DNA of 64,000 bases from Elmis aenea (Eukaryota; Arthropoda; Insecta; Coleoptera; Elmidae), in the NCBI GenBank assembly GCA_947652605.1, contig OX393577.1:49389494-49453493 (forward strand), written 5' to 3'. This document shows, in pieces, positions 21,901-31,059 of this stretch. The stretch's first letter is position 1; every line of letters starts with the position of its first letter. The position numbers and the translations under genes are program-made. The notes beneath the pieces were generated by a model. It made no database searches. It was not told the origin of the DNA and was given only the letters and a program-made list of their open reading frames with translations.

Positions 21901-24070
21901 GTTAGCTGTCATCTCTGTTTTTCTCGTTATTATTTCTTGTTTGTATTAGACGATACCTAAAAGAATGCAGCTATGTTTACGAACGGAAGGCTTTCAGTTC
22001 GAATAAATTATAAATATCTAAGTAAAAATTGCTAAAAAGAAAATGTCCAAACGCAAATCAATGGATGCAATGTTACCAAATTTTTGTTGTTTTAAATGAT
22101 TCCTGAAGCCATAAGAAGCATGGCACAACATTTTTGGATTAAGATTTTCGACTTAAAATTTTACGAAGAACGTCGCCACGTGTAGCGCTTCCGCCAATTT
22201 ATACACGCCCTGTATAAAAATAATTGTTAAAAAGTTCACATTATAATTTTTTGCCAGAATTACCCTGTAAATATATTACAACTTGTAGGTAAATTAAGAA
22301 ATTAAGTAAAAACATTATAGGCTTGTTCCAGTAAAGCTATGTACGGTCTGAAGCTGAAGGACTATCAGGATTATGCGTAGTATCAAACATCATGTTTTAG
22401 CACAATCTCTAGTATTTCATCGGACAGTTAGTTCTAGCAGTTATCGAATTAATTCATGAACTAGTTTGTGGACGGTAAAAGCAGTGCATGAACGAATGCA
22501 AGAACTAGCCCTTATTTTTGTTGTCCATACCACGAAATATCGATATATCGCCCACCCCTATTGTTCGCAACTAACGTGTTCTCTGGTAGCTATGGAATCC
22601 TATGTTTTGCACTGGTTTTTTAAGATGTTTACACTTGCGATGCGTACATTTTTATGAAGACAGTAGATCGATTTCATTTACAGTTAGGCATGTCGTTAAA
22701 GCTTTCCAGCAGCGACTAAAAGATTTATTAGTCCATAGTTGACGCATGTGCATAAACCATTTCATGTATTACTTTACGAATTAGTTTAAGATCGTCTGCT
22801 GGAACAAACCTAATAAGTAATTTTGATCGACAGTTAGAGGTAATTTTGTAATTTTTGTATATATTTTTGGTAGTTGTCGGTATTATTTGGTAATTTTTGG
22901 CATAAAGTGTACACAATAGTTTGTAATTGTCAATCATTAAATTAAAATAATTGTTTCTTTGCCATTAATGATGAAAATTTATATTGAACATAAAATAAAA
23001 AGTCAAGAATATAAATATTTTAATTTATAGGTAAAAAACAATCGGGAGGTAGAAGCAATTCCTCATTGTCAAGTAAAGAAGTAGAATTCCAAAACTGGAA
23101 ACGCCGAAAAAGCTACGATCCTATGAAGGCTGCAGCAGAAGGCAAACGAAAAGCCGAATTAGCTAAGAAGCAAAATGTTATGACTCAGTCGTATACAGGA
23201 AGTAACCAGGGCCCAGACTGTGATAGCTCACCTTCTCATTCTAGTTCAGTACATCGCTCTCAGGTAACCATTTATTAATTTATAGAAACCATCGTGTAAA
23301 TAAAAAAAATTAAAATATTTTGCAGATATGTTGATAAAAAAACAATGATTCTTGCTATTCTGTGTATAATAAATGTCAATTTATTGTACAACAGATGCTG
23401 GTGGAATTTATTTCGTAAGATGAAAGAAAGTAAGAGTGTTACATTTGTTTGTTTTAAATTTTTGCTGTGTTATTTATATTATTAATTTATGTGTTAAGCA
23501 AGCACTTTATGATGTAACAAAAGCAATAGTAAAACATCCAAAATTACGAATGTTATCGGTTGTTGTTTTGTTATGTTTATAACTATGTGTCATTTATTAT
23601 TTGTTTTCTAATAAAAAACAAAATATAACAACAAAAAATTCCTACGCAGCTTTTGTTTTAAATAACTGATAGTTGTAGTTTTATGTGTTAAAAGTTTATA
23701 TCATTTGATTAATATAAATTAATTGGTGTATGATAAGCTACTCGATTAAGTCACTTTTTTTGCTACTTTTGGTGTCAAGCTTTGTGGAAACAACTCACGC
23801 TGAATTTCGCAAGCTTTTTATAAACACTGATACATTTTTTGCACTAATATTCTTTCAGGTCTATTTTAAGTTTATTGGGAGTTTAATTAAATATTTTAAT
23901 TATAGAGTTTTCATGGCACTGCAGCATTAGAGCAGTTGTTAAGTTCAGAAGAAGATGATTTGACACTTTCTGCTGATGAAGGGTTTAGTCCTCCGACCCC
24001 TAGCCCTTGCGAATTAAGTCCTGCACATGCTAAACTACGACATGCTTGGAATGATCGTCTGCTACATTAA
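13009..24070 (+). CDS. CEP170-like serine-rich centrosome/microtubule protein (FHA-less form)
   Basis: Three coding exons, 13009-15937, 23031-23263 and 23906-24070, join in phase to give 1108 residues. The ATG at 13009 is the true start in this exon: TGA lies in frame six bases upstream, and a spliced 5' UTR precedes it. Visible features are an N-terminal motif AFLIDFGGGKTVDTQRH and EKFQSRHRRGQSLSKLEE (residues about 27-65), acidic GTYTLDAENYSEEQKARMSI near 225, long Ser/Pro-rich low-complexity regions with many SP sites, an RAFSLRRARL block near 855 and a C-terminal NWKRRKSYDPMKAAAEGKRK coiled/basic segment. The arrangement resembles the mid and C-terminal parts of vertebrate CEP170, a protein of subdistal appendages and microtubules; the N-terminal FHA domain of CEP170 is absent. 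The name rests on remembered motifs. Another Ser-rich microtubule protein is possible. Confidence 0.65.
16637..17437. repeat. TA-flanked MITE, same family as at 1-405
   Basis: The left end GACGGTGTACCATTTAATTC and right end GAATAAATGGTACACCCTG are inverted and flanked by TA. It carries ATGGAGATCTCGCTT near the left end, a block also found in relatives at 968-3584 and 36750-38188. Confidence 0.65.
17888..18796 (-). mobile_element. Internally deleted mariner element
   Basis: Ends CGAGGTGTGATCAAA and TTTGATCACACCTCA are inverted and flanked by TA (17886-17887, 18797-18798). On the minus strand a transposase starts near 18603 (MDFEQRLNIKFC). It continues in another frame with KSAKEAHEMLKSVYGD and TVYKWYERFKSG, the SETMAR-like helix-turn-helix region. 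It then jumps to the C-terminal catalytic part with HHDNAPCH and PYSPDLAPCDFWLFSKIK. A full element is about 1.3 kb, so about 400 bp of the centre, with the first catalytic Asp, is missing. It cannot be active. Confidence 0.9.
18101..18603 (-). pseudogene. Mariner transposase remnant
   Basis: The reading frame is broken by at least two frame changes and a central deletion. The N-terminal HTH part (18340-18603) and the C-terminal HDNAPCH...YSPDLAPCD part (18109-18300) are recognisable. The second and third acidic catalytic residues (HDN and SPDLAPCD) can be seen; the first is deleted. Confidence 0.85.
18861..19445 (-). mobile_element. Mariner-like element with Stowaway-type ends, copy 1
   Basis: The termini CTTCCTATGTCCGAAAATAG and CTATTTTCGGACAGAGGAAG are inverted and flanked by TA. 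The minus strand at 19054-19338 encodes a C-terminal transposase fragment: QPSNSPDFNVLDLGFFNSIQ, then IDELIEAVTKAYWDI, TLDNVFLLFQ and YTLQHISKMELRRS. This is the plant-like mariner (IS630/Tc1) C-terminus with the SPDxNxLDLGFF motif. The rest of the transposase is gone. A second element with the same ends is at 34447-35053. Confidence 0.75.
20350..21290 (+). mobile_element. 5'-truncated Jockey-like non-LTR retrotransposon (LINE)
   Basis: The plus strand carries the end of a reverse transcriptase: CQAGVPQGSVLGPVLYLLFT and ATFADDTAILA (the catalytic ADD box), then the thumb region with LSNTAQYLGMNLD, IKNKRLMYKQILKPVWTYGI and QLWGCA. The frame is interrupted near 20585-20640: two compensating shifts and a TAA at 20608-20610. 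The element ends with GTTTGAGTTGGTGTAA, shared with the copy at 57590-58690. The endonuclease and most fingers/palm regions are missing. It is dead. Confidence 0.9.
21590..22212. repeat. TA-flanked fold-back MITE
   Basis: Left end CAGGGTGTGTATAGATTGGC and right end GCCAATTTATACACGCCCTG are inverted. So are GGCGACGTTCTTCGTAAAAT and its mirror near 22165. TA flanks both ends. No coding content. Confidence 0.8.
22321..22815. repeat. Possible MITE with GGCTTGTTCCAG ends
   Basis: GGCTTGTTCCAGTA at the left matches in inverted orientation TGCTGGAACAAACC at the right. The interior has partial mirror symmetry (AATTAATTCATGAACTAG and ACGAATTAGTTTAAG areas). Class is uncertain. Confidence 0.4.
23031..23263 (+). 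CDS. CEP170-like gene, second coding exon
   Basis: The acceptor TTTATAG and donor CAG|GTAACC bound a 233-nt exon. Two bases complete Gly; then comes KKQSGGRSNSSLSSKEVEFQ, the basic helix NWKRRKSYDPMKAAAEGKRK and a serine-rich end. It lies 7.1 kb after exon 1, across a transposon-rich intron. The NWKRRKSYDP segment is the most conserved-looking part of the tail. Confidence 0.85.
23264..23905 (+). other. Intron between exons 2 and 3 of the CEP170-like gene
   Basis: This 642-bp intron has clean GTAACC and AATTATAG borders. It is AT-rich and I see no repeat or RNA gene in it. Confidence 0.7.
23906..24070 (+). CDS. CEP170-like gene, terminal coding exon
   Basis: The acceptor is AATTATAG. The exon encodes SFHGTAALEQLLSSEEDDLT, then ...GFSPPTPSPCELSPAHAK and a final RHAWNDRLLH before TAA at 24068-24070. 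It is phase 0 and follows directly on exon 2. Confidence 0.85.
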   Translation, partial: SFHGTAALEQLLSSEEDDLTLSADEGFSPPTPSPCELSPAHAKLRHAWNDRLLH

Positions 24071-26142
24071 ACTTTAACTAATGTGATTTTATGAGGTATT
24101 TCTATGCTTTGTACATGCTTAGTTTTTTTTTTTTGTATATTAATTAGTGAGGCGTTATTTATGCTGTTTTTGTAAACAATTTGAAATTCGATCTTTGTTA
24201 AGTATTAGGTATGTAAGTAAATCGGCTTTAAATTATTTTATTTAGCTTCAAGTATATTATTCTCCACTTTCATTTAATTTTTAGCTCAAACGATCTAAAA
24301 GTGTAATAATATCGGTTCATTTATACAACGAGTTTGATGATCTTTTGTACATATTGTGTTATTTTTTATATATTGTGTTCGTACATATCATTGAATATAC
24401 CTGATAAAAGTGTAACTTTATTGTTTAGCTTAATTTATAATAGGCATAAAGTGTAATATCAGTATTGTTCGGTTCTAAAACAATAAATCCGAATGCCATA
24501 TACTTCAGATGTTTTAAACAAATTGTACGTGCAGATTCCTGTCTAATAGGTAACATGGGCCAGTTAGATTTATGTAAGAAAGGAATTAAATTGCAAAAAC
24601 TTGGAAGATGAAATTTCACTGAAATGTTTCATTTAAAAAGGTTGTTGAGTAATTTGTTTGCTATATAGTGTTTTTGTTTGTATCCTCCAGGTTCTTGCAA
24701 AAAAAAAAAGTTTCTTTACACTTTCTAACCAGAGGATAAAATGCGCATATATATTCATGTGTTCATGTTCATGGCACAAAAAGTAATTCATTAAATTCAC
24801 AACCGTAACGATGAACAGTTTAAGGTCTAAGATGTTTATAATTTTAATTGTTGAGTTTATTGTATTGAAAAACAGTTACTGCACGTCACAGTTAAACAAG
24901 AGAATGAATTTGTTTTATTCATGGCCTACTTTGCCAAATATTACAATAGTTTTCAAAATTAATCAACCAAAATCAATTCATAGAATGTTATTTTCGTGTA
25001 TTTGAGTAACTGTATTGTGTCATATGACACACAGGCACCGCTTATTATAATAAGCCGTGACACATGTTCATTAAATGATCTAAACCCGTAATAAAATAAT
25101 AAACTGAAAATATTTAATTAGTTACCTATTATATTTGTTCGAATCATGAGTTTTAATGAAATTGTAGTGTTTTTTACAGAAATAAAAGTGCGTCTTGTAG
25201 TAATTAAAATCCGCAATGTTTTGTATCAATTAAATATTTAATTTAACACAAAATTGGACACAAAATTGGACACATAATTTTAAGCTATTATCCTGTGGCT
25301 AGAATTAATGTTGTTTTGCATTAATCATGTTTGTTCATACTGACCATTTAACTAGAACACAATCAGTAAAAACGTTGATAAAAAAATGTTTAGAATTGAA
25401 TATCTTCCAAAATATTGTAACAACCAACGATATAAACTTGAATTTTTAGTATCATTATGTAGTTAGATGAATATTTTGGTAGTTTTTTAAATTAAATTAT
25501 TTAACTTACTCATAGACTGACGTTTATATTGTTGGTTTTTAATGTATTAAGTTAAGGCTAGATAGATAAAATGTGATTTTATATTGAGATTAATTATTGT
25601 ACTATTAAATTAATTAAATGTGCAAATATTTTATTAAATGAATGTTTCAGTTGCGCTGTTGAAATTTTACTCACATGTTGCTTCAAAAGTTGAATATTTC
25701 TTGCAAGGTTTTTGAATTTGTTGTATGTTCTGAATACTTTTAAAGATAAAATCAGTTTTAAAAACAGTTAACTATTTATAAAATTATAGCTAAAGCATCG
25801 CATTCGTCCTTATTATTGTAATAATGTTTATGTAAATGCCCAATTTTGAAATGTTTTTGCTTGTGTTATATACTATAATTGCTTTACATAAATAATACAT
25901 TTAAAAATGGTTTCTTTAATTAACCCTACTGAACCAACTGTTCTGTTTCTTTAAACGTAATAGGATTTTTCTTACTACGAGAAAGATGGTTATATCAGGG
26001 CAAATTAGTGCAGTTTCACTGGTAATAATAGTCATATCAGCAATTTCTAATTGGTGGTCTACCGACTCAAAAATCGTATCTGGCTAATTTCCATTTACAC
26101 ATTTTGTTCAGCAAAAAATTGCAAAAACAGTTTAATTTTTAA
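24071..26142. other. 3' flank of the CEP170-like gene
   Basis: The first few hundred bases are probably 3' UTR. A candidate AATAAA is at 24482-24487. The rest is AT-rich with no long frame. A short direct repeat (ACAAAATTGGACAC) occurs near 25250 and a small hairpin (GCTTATTATAATAAGC) near 25040. Confidence 0.4.
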
Positions 26143-26753
26143 CCTCTTAAGCTGTTATGCCGAATATAATCGGCCTTGGTCATGAATAGCGACTATGCCG
26201 TACATATTCGCTTTGAGTAAAATTGTGTATATCTTATTGTATTTGATGAAAACGTACACTTTCTTTGCTTCGGTCATTACATATATGTAGGATCACTTTA
26301 TGACGTCAACTATTTAGTTTGTTCGAAACCGTTTCCAGCGCCATTTGCCGATATTTACTATGTTTTCTGTGCTTCAAAATAGGAATAACAAGAGAAAGTC
26401 GTTATTGGTGTGCAATTTGCAGCACGGGCCTTTGCCCTGAACCTTGCTTTAAAAATTTTCATGCCAAAAATTAAATTTTTGAAAACTTTGTACTGTTTTG
26501 TAACATTTTTAAAAACATGCCAAATGGATAATTATGCATTGTTCTGTGATAAAATATGTTGTATACACTATAAAAAAGTAAAATTTTAAATAATTCTTAC
26601 GTTTTATTAATTTTTTTATTCATATTTTCAATACAATGAATATGACGTACGAGATTTTTTATGCAATGGTAATGACGTAAATACTCGCTAGCGGTCTAGA
26701 GTTCGTGTCGCTGTGCAAGGCCTCTCGCGCAGAGGCTGTGTCCACTTAAGAGG
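26143..26753. mobile_element. piggyBac-like MITE flanked by TTAA
   Basis: The ends CCTCTTAAGCTG and CACTTAAGAGG are inverted, each next to TTAA (26139-26142 and 26754-26757). TTAA duplication is the piggyBac hallmark. No transposase is visible. Its right TTAA overlaps the TAA that flanks the Harbinger element beginning at 26758. Confidence 0.65.
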
Positions 26754-26757
26754 TTAA

Positions 26758-27378
26758 AGGGGCCTACACACCTTCCGTGTATCTGCGCTGTTATCTGTCG
26801 TAAATAACTGTGTAAAAATCTGTACATTCATCTGAACTGAAGGTATTTAGGATAACTTCAGTTTTCGCCTCAGTTTCGTCCGATTTTTCTTCAGTTCTCT
26901 CTTCACTTTCGACAGGTTTGGTTCTAAGAGTGTTCTAAAATAAATAAAGTTTTGCGTTTTGCACAGTGATTACCACTTACTGAATAAGTTACAAGAAGAA
27001 GGGGAAATTAACGATTATAAAAATTACCTAAGGATGGACGAAAATGCATTTCAAATTTTATTGAGCAATGTTGCGCCCTCATTGAAAAAAAGGACACAGC
27101 CTTGAGAGAAGCAATAAATGCTAAAAGCGAATATTGTTTTGAGACCATAGTCATCGTGTGGGTACAAACACTGGACGGCAACCATGACGACAACTGAACA
27201 AACTGTACGATAAACTGCATAAACTGCGCAGGTTGTCGTTGTAAAAGAGGGTCCGAATGTGCAGATTTTTAATCTGCGTGAAAACCGGTCTAAAATGCGC
27301 AGTTCACACAGTTTATCGCTCAGACATGACGTCACACGTGATAAACTGCACAGATAAATGGAAGGTGTGTAGCCCCCT
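26758..27378 (+). mobile_element. Non-autonomous PIF/Harbinger element with transposase remnant
   Basis: The ends AGGGGCCTACACACCTTCC and GGAAGGTGTGTAGCCCCCT are inverted and each is flanked by TAA, the 3-bp duplication typical of Harbinger. Inside, plus strand about 26970-27140, a broken frame reads LQEEGEINDYKNYLRMDENA then LLSNVAPSLKK and REAINAK. This matches the YKNFLRMDxxxFxxLL...xxxxI..REAI N-terminal part of Harbinger nucleases. It stops before the catalytic domain. Confidence 0.85.
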
Positions 27379-27815
27379 TAAGACTCATCAAATGCATCAC
27401 ATTTTTATAATACGGCAAATAAGTTGTTTGAAAGTTATGTTATTAAAATAAGGACTTTTTTATTCTTGTTAATCGGGTCTTCTTATATTTTGGTGACGAG
27501 GTATGTTTTCCCAATTCTTGATTGTTTCTCCATCTCTGTCTATCATTGGCTTACTGTGGCACATCTCTCCAGCCGACTCCTTTTTCTTCTAGTCTCTGTC
27601 TCACTTTGCTTTCCCATTTTGTCCTTGGTCTTCCTGTTCTTTTTTCTCTCTCAAAACTTCCTTTTCCATCCCTATAATTTTTTTATTTGAAATTTGTATT
27701 TTTACCAAAAACTGTTTCTGGTACACATTTCCATCTTTTTATTTTCCCCCCCACTTTTCTTACTACACAGTCTACCCCAGCTTTAGCAAAGTTCGTTTCT
27801 TTTTATTCCAGTGAA

Positions 27816-28400
27816 CAGGGTGGACCAAATTCGAATGTTTTACCCTATCTCGTTTACCGTAATAGTTGACAAAAATTTGATATTGGTCTCAGGCTATTTA
27901 ATTGAGAAAAAAACGCCTGTGTAATCAGATTTTGTATATCGCTTACCATTTTGGCACTACAGACAAAAAACGAAATTTCATCATTTTTGAAAATTTACTA
28001 TAACTTCTGCATTTATTAAAATAGGAAAAAATGTTATGAAGGTTTTTTTAAGACTTTTATGCTTAATTTAAAAATTAAATTAAATTCTTTTTAGCATCCT
28101 TTACTTTTAAGGTATGAACTTAACTTATATTTCTTTAAATAGAAACCTCAGTTGGCCATGACTATATGAAAGAGCATTTATTTAGCTTTTCAAAATATAG
28201 TTATACATATTTGTTGCCATGACTGTGAATAAGTGATGTTAGCAATTAATAAACAACTAAACATCATTTCCAATATCCAAAAATCTATTAGCTTTCTAAC
28301 GTTTTTGTAAAAAAATTCAATTGTTATTGAACATTTAATTTTAATTTTTTCACTAAATTTGTTTTATGCAAGATACTTTAAGTCAAATTTTTAAAAAAAT
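27816..28400. repeat. Left part of the MITE family found at 4657-5654
   Basis: CAGGGTGGACCAAATTCGAA starts a stretch that follows 4657 onward block by block (AATTTGATATTGGT; AAACGCCTGTGT; AAAATTTACTATAACTTCT). The right terminus is absent; it is cut next to the pogo-like element. Confidence 0.6.
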
Positions 28401-28910
28401 GTGTTTATGTAAGGTAAATGTGGGTATAATTGACACCGATGTAGTAGTTGACATGTTAGTTTTTAAATCATTATAAAGACAGTTCGGTTGTTTTTACATC
28501 CACACGTTTAGTGCCATCTGGTAATTTTGTACTTTACTTTTGTTTGTTGATATCCTGACAACACTGAGAACATTCATTTTGACATGACATAATCTTTCTC
28601 GTAAAAAGTTGTGAGCATTCAGATATATCAAATTTTTCTATTCGATTTAAAGGAGATAAGTAAAGTGGTTGAAGTGATTTTTATTTTCTTGAACACATTA
28701 ATATAGATAATTGTGTTGTTACATGTTGTTACTGGTTAGTATGTAGTGTTTTAAACTTGCAAGTATTAGTGTAGCGGTTATTTTTGACCATGGTTTTAGT
28801 ATGTCAACTACTGGTGATCATATCTCTTATGTTTACCAGTAGTTGACATGGCTGTCAATTATTGGTGCGTTTAAACTCTTGCTTGGAAAATAATTTTAAC
28901 CTAAGTGGAT

Positions 28911-29390
28911 ATGCCTCCTATCAAAGCTAAAATGTTAGCATATCCTGAAGAAGATATAAAAAATGCTCTAGAGGATGTTCGACTTGGAATGCTTGTAGCT
29001 ACTGCAGCTAAAAAACCTAGTGTCCAGTGTCTCCTTTACAAATCCAAAGGAAAAAGTCCCACTGAAAGAAAAATGGGGCCAAAAACAATACTTTCTAGAG
29101 AAGAAGACGTAATAGATTGCAAGTTCTAGTAGCGAATCTGAAGAAGATTGGGTGCAGTCGGGTTCCTCGACGATGGACACAAGTTTTGAGTTAACAAATC
29201 TCGATGAATGATACCATGATTTTTATGAAGACTCACAAAATATTAATAAAGACAGAGAGACATTCGCTATGAATAATTTTGTAATTATGAAAATTTTCAC
29301 AAAAACAACTGTTAAATATATTGTTGGTAACATAATTAATATCATTTCGAAACTACCCACTTCTCAAACAGATAGAAGGATTGTTCTTTA
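28911..29390 (+). pseudogene. pogo-like transposase remnant (psq HTH and C-terminal scraps)
   Basis: The 5' part reads MPPIKAKMLAYPEEDIKNAL then EDVRLGMLVATAAKKPSV and GPKTILSREED. This is the pattern of the psq/CENP-B N-terminal HTH (xxYxEEDLxxALxxVRxGM...xGPKTVL). After a stop at 29127-29129, other frames give EEDWVQSGSSTMD and FAMNNFVIMKI...VKYIVGNII, like the C-terminal tail of such proteins. The DDE catalytic core is missing. Confidence 0.65.
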
Positions 29391-29830
29391 AGTGCAATTT
29401 TCAGCAGTTCAAATGTTTAGGATAGTTATTTTAGTAAAATGTTTATTTAATTAGTATAGTAATTTTATACCAAAGTTATTATAGGAATATGTTTAGTTCA
29501 CCATTTAAATGTTCAATACTCAATAACTGTAAGAATTGTAAACTTTTAATAAGGATTTTTAATTTAAAAAATAATGATTCTTTGATGTCAACTATACCCA
29601 CAAAGGATGTCATTTACTGGTACATACCGATTTTAGCTATGTCAATTACTGGTGAATATTCCTATAAATAATAAAATAATCAGTTTCAAAAATGGTATCA
29701 CCTTACAAAAATGTTGTGAACACAATGAAGATATTTATAAATACACATTTCTTTTCCATAAACCCAGAGTAGTATATGTCAATTTTTCTGAGTAATATAC
29801 ATTTTTTAAATTGTTCATCTTGTCTAAAGG

Positions 29831-30322
29831 CTGTTTTATACTATACTATTTTTTCGTTTAAGAAAATCGTATACGATTTTCTAGTACGGTGTCAATCAGA
29901 AATTACAAATCTTGAACCAAAAATTCGTACGAAATAACTACATGTTCTAAATGCGTCCTATTTTAGCACGGGCGTGTTTTGTGGCATGGGCGCATGCGTA
30001 TTCTACTGTTACTGTATCTGACCGCATGTCATTTGTGGGTTAGGTTAACTGAAATACTCAAACGATGTTAAATACTACTTATTACCGTTATCCCTCACAA
30101 TTTATTTTGTAGGAATAAATATGTAGAATGGAACAAGCGTTAAATATACGTTTAATTTGAAAATAATTCGCTTTCTGTTGTGATCAAATTGAACATTTTC
30201 GTACCAAAAAATAGTACAATGTAAAAGGTTCATATTTTCCATTCTAAATTCTTGAACGAAATTTTTGTATCAAAAATCGTATACGATTTTCTTAAACGAA
30301 AAAATAGTATAGTATAAAACAG
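29831..30322. repeat. Fold-back MITE with CTGTTTTATACTATAC ends
   Basis: CTGTTTTATACTATACTATT on the left mirrors AATAGTATAGTATAAAACAG on the right. The adjoining AAAATCGTATACGATTTT is itself a palindrome and appears in both arms. Flanks TCTAAAGG and TCTTAAGT agree at six of eight positions, which would suit an 8-bp duplication. Confidence 0.7.
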
Positions 30323-30338
30323 TCTTAAGTGTCAATTA

Positions 30339-30731
30339 TGGGTAGTTCACACGGTGACTTTTAAAGTCGCGACTTTAAAAGTCACCGTGTGAACTACCCA
30401 AATTAAAAGTCGCGACTTTAAAATAAAAATGGCCGCTCTTGTAATTGCAGCATCGAGTATTGTAGAGCAACTAATTATTTTGAAGTTTCTATTTGTTGAT
30501 AATGTTCTAAAATCGTTGAAACATCTATTGGGGACATAATAAATTGGAAATCGATGACAAACAAATGTATATTAGGTTAGGTTAACCTAACTTATTTGTC
30601 TGTTATGTCAAAATATAAAAATATGGTAGGCCTACGTCAAATGTCGAACTGTCAAATCGAAGTCGCGACTTTTTAGTTCACACAGTGACTTTTAAAGTCG
30701 CGACTTTAAAAGTCACCGTGTGAACTACCCA
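30339..30731. repeat. Harbinger-type MITE whose ends are long palindromes
   Basis: The element starts TGGGTAGTTCACACGGTGAC and ends with the inverted sequence, flanked by TTA on both sides. The left end 30340-30399 is a perfect 60-bp palindrome centred on TCGCGA, and the right end (about 30674-30730) is a near-perfect palindrome of the same sequence. It sits within the right terminus of the pogo-like element. Confidence 0.8.
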
Positions 30732-30866
30732 TTACTCCCACATTTACATTATCCCAGCTCACTTTTTTTTTACATTTTGCATTGATGTCCATTTTGTTTT
30801 ATTATTCCATTGGTACCAAGCATAAAAATGTATTCAACAGATTTAAAAATAAACTTCTTTAAAATT

Positions 30867-30872
30867 TTTATT
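30867..30872 (-). terminator. Candidate poly(A) signal of WDR3
   Basis: AATAAA on the minus strand lies only about 22 bases after the WDR3 stop codon at 30895-30897. It would give a very short 3' UTR. Confidence 0.35.
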
Positions 30873-30894
30873 AATATAAAAACTGTTACATATT

Positions 30895-31059
30895 TTATGA
30901 TAAAACGATAACAGATCTTTTCAATTTTTCTCGTTGTCGCCTCTTCTTTTCACCTTTTTTCCTTTCAGTTGTTGCATCTCTGAAGAGCTGAATACCTTCA
31001 TTTGCTTCTAATTCGTTTTGCAAAAACTGGAGTCCGTACAGATTGTATCCTATTAAATC
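30895..31059 (-). CDS. WDR3: WDR3 exon 13 (stop codon)
   Basis: Residues 887-940: [20 protein letters not shown], then [19 protein letters not shown] and the end SVIVLS. The basic end is typical of WDR3. Confidence 0.96.
   Translation of the reverse strand, partial: DLIGYNLYGLQFLQNELEANEGIQLFRDATTERKKGEKKRRQREKLKRSVIVLS

Larger units (their letters stand above)
15938..23030 (+). other. Large transposon-rich intron of the CEP170-like gene
   Basis: This 7.1-kb intron contains, in order, a fold-back MITE, an internally deleted mariner, a Stowaway-like mariner remnant, a truncated Jockey-like LINE and two further MITEs (all listed separately). Stretches between them (19450-20340 and 22820-23020) show nothing recognisable. 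Confidence 0.7.
28417..30744 (+). mobile_element. Degenerate pogo-like element carrying two nested MITEs
   Basis: The left end AATGTGGGTATAATTGACAC follows TA. The right end is its inverted copy, GTGTCAATTA...ACTCCCACATT before TA, but split by the insertion at 30339-30731. TA duplication and the psq-type HTH at 28911-29110 point to the pogo/Tigger branch. The interior repeats TAGTTGACAT / ATGTCAACTA many times, possibly transposase-binding sites. A second MITE lies at 29831-30322. Confidence 0.65.
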
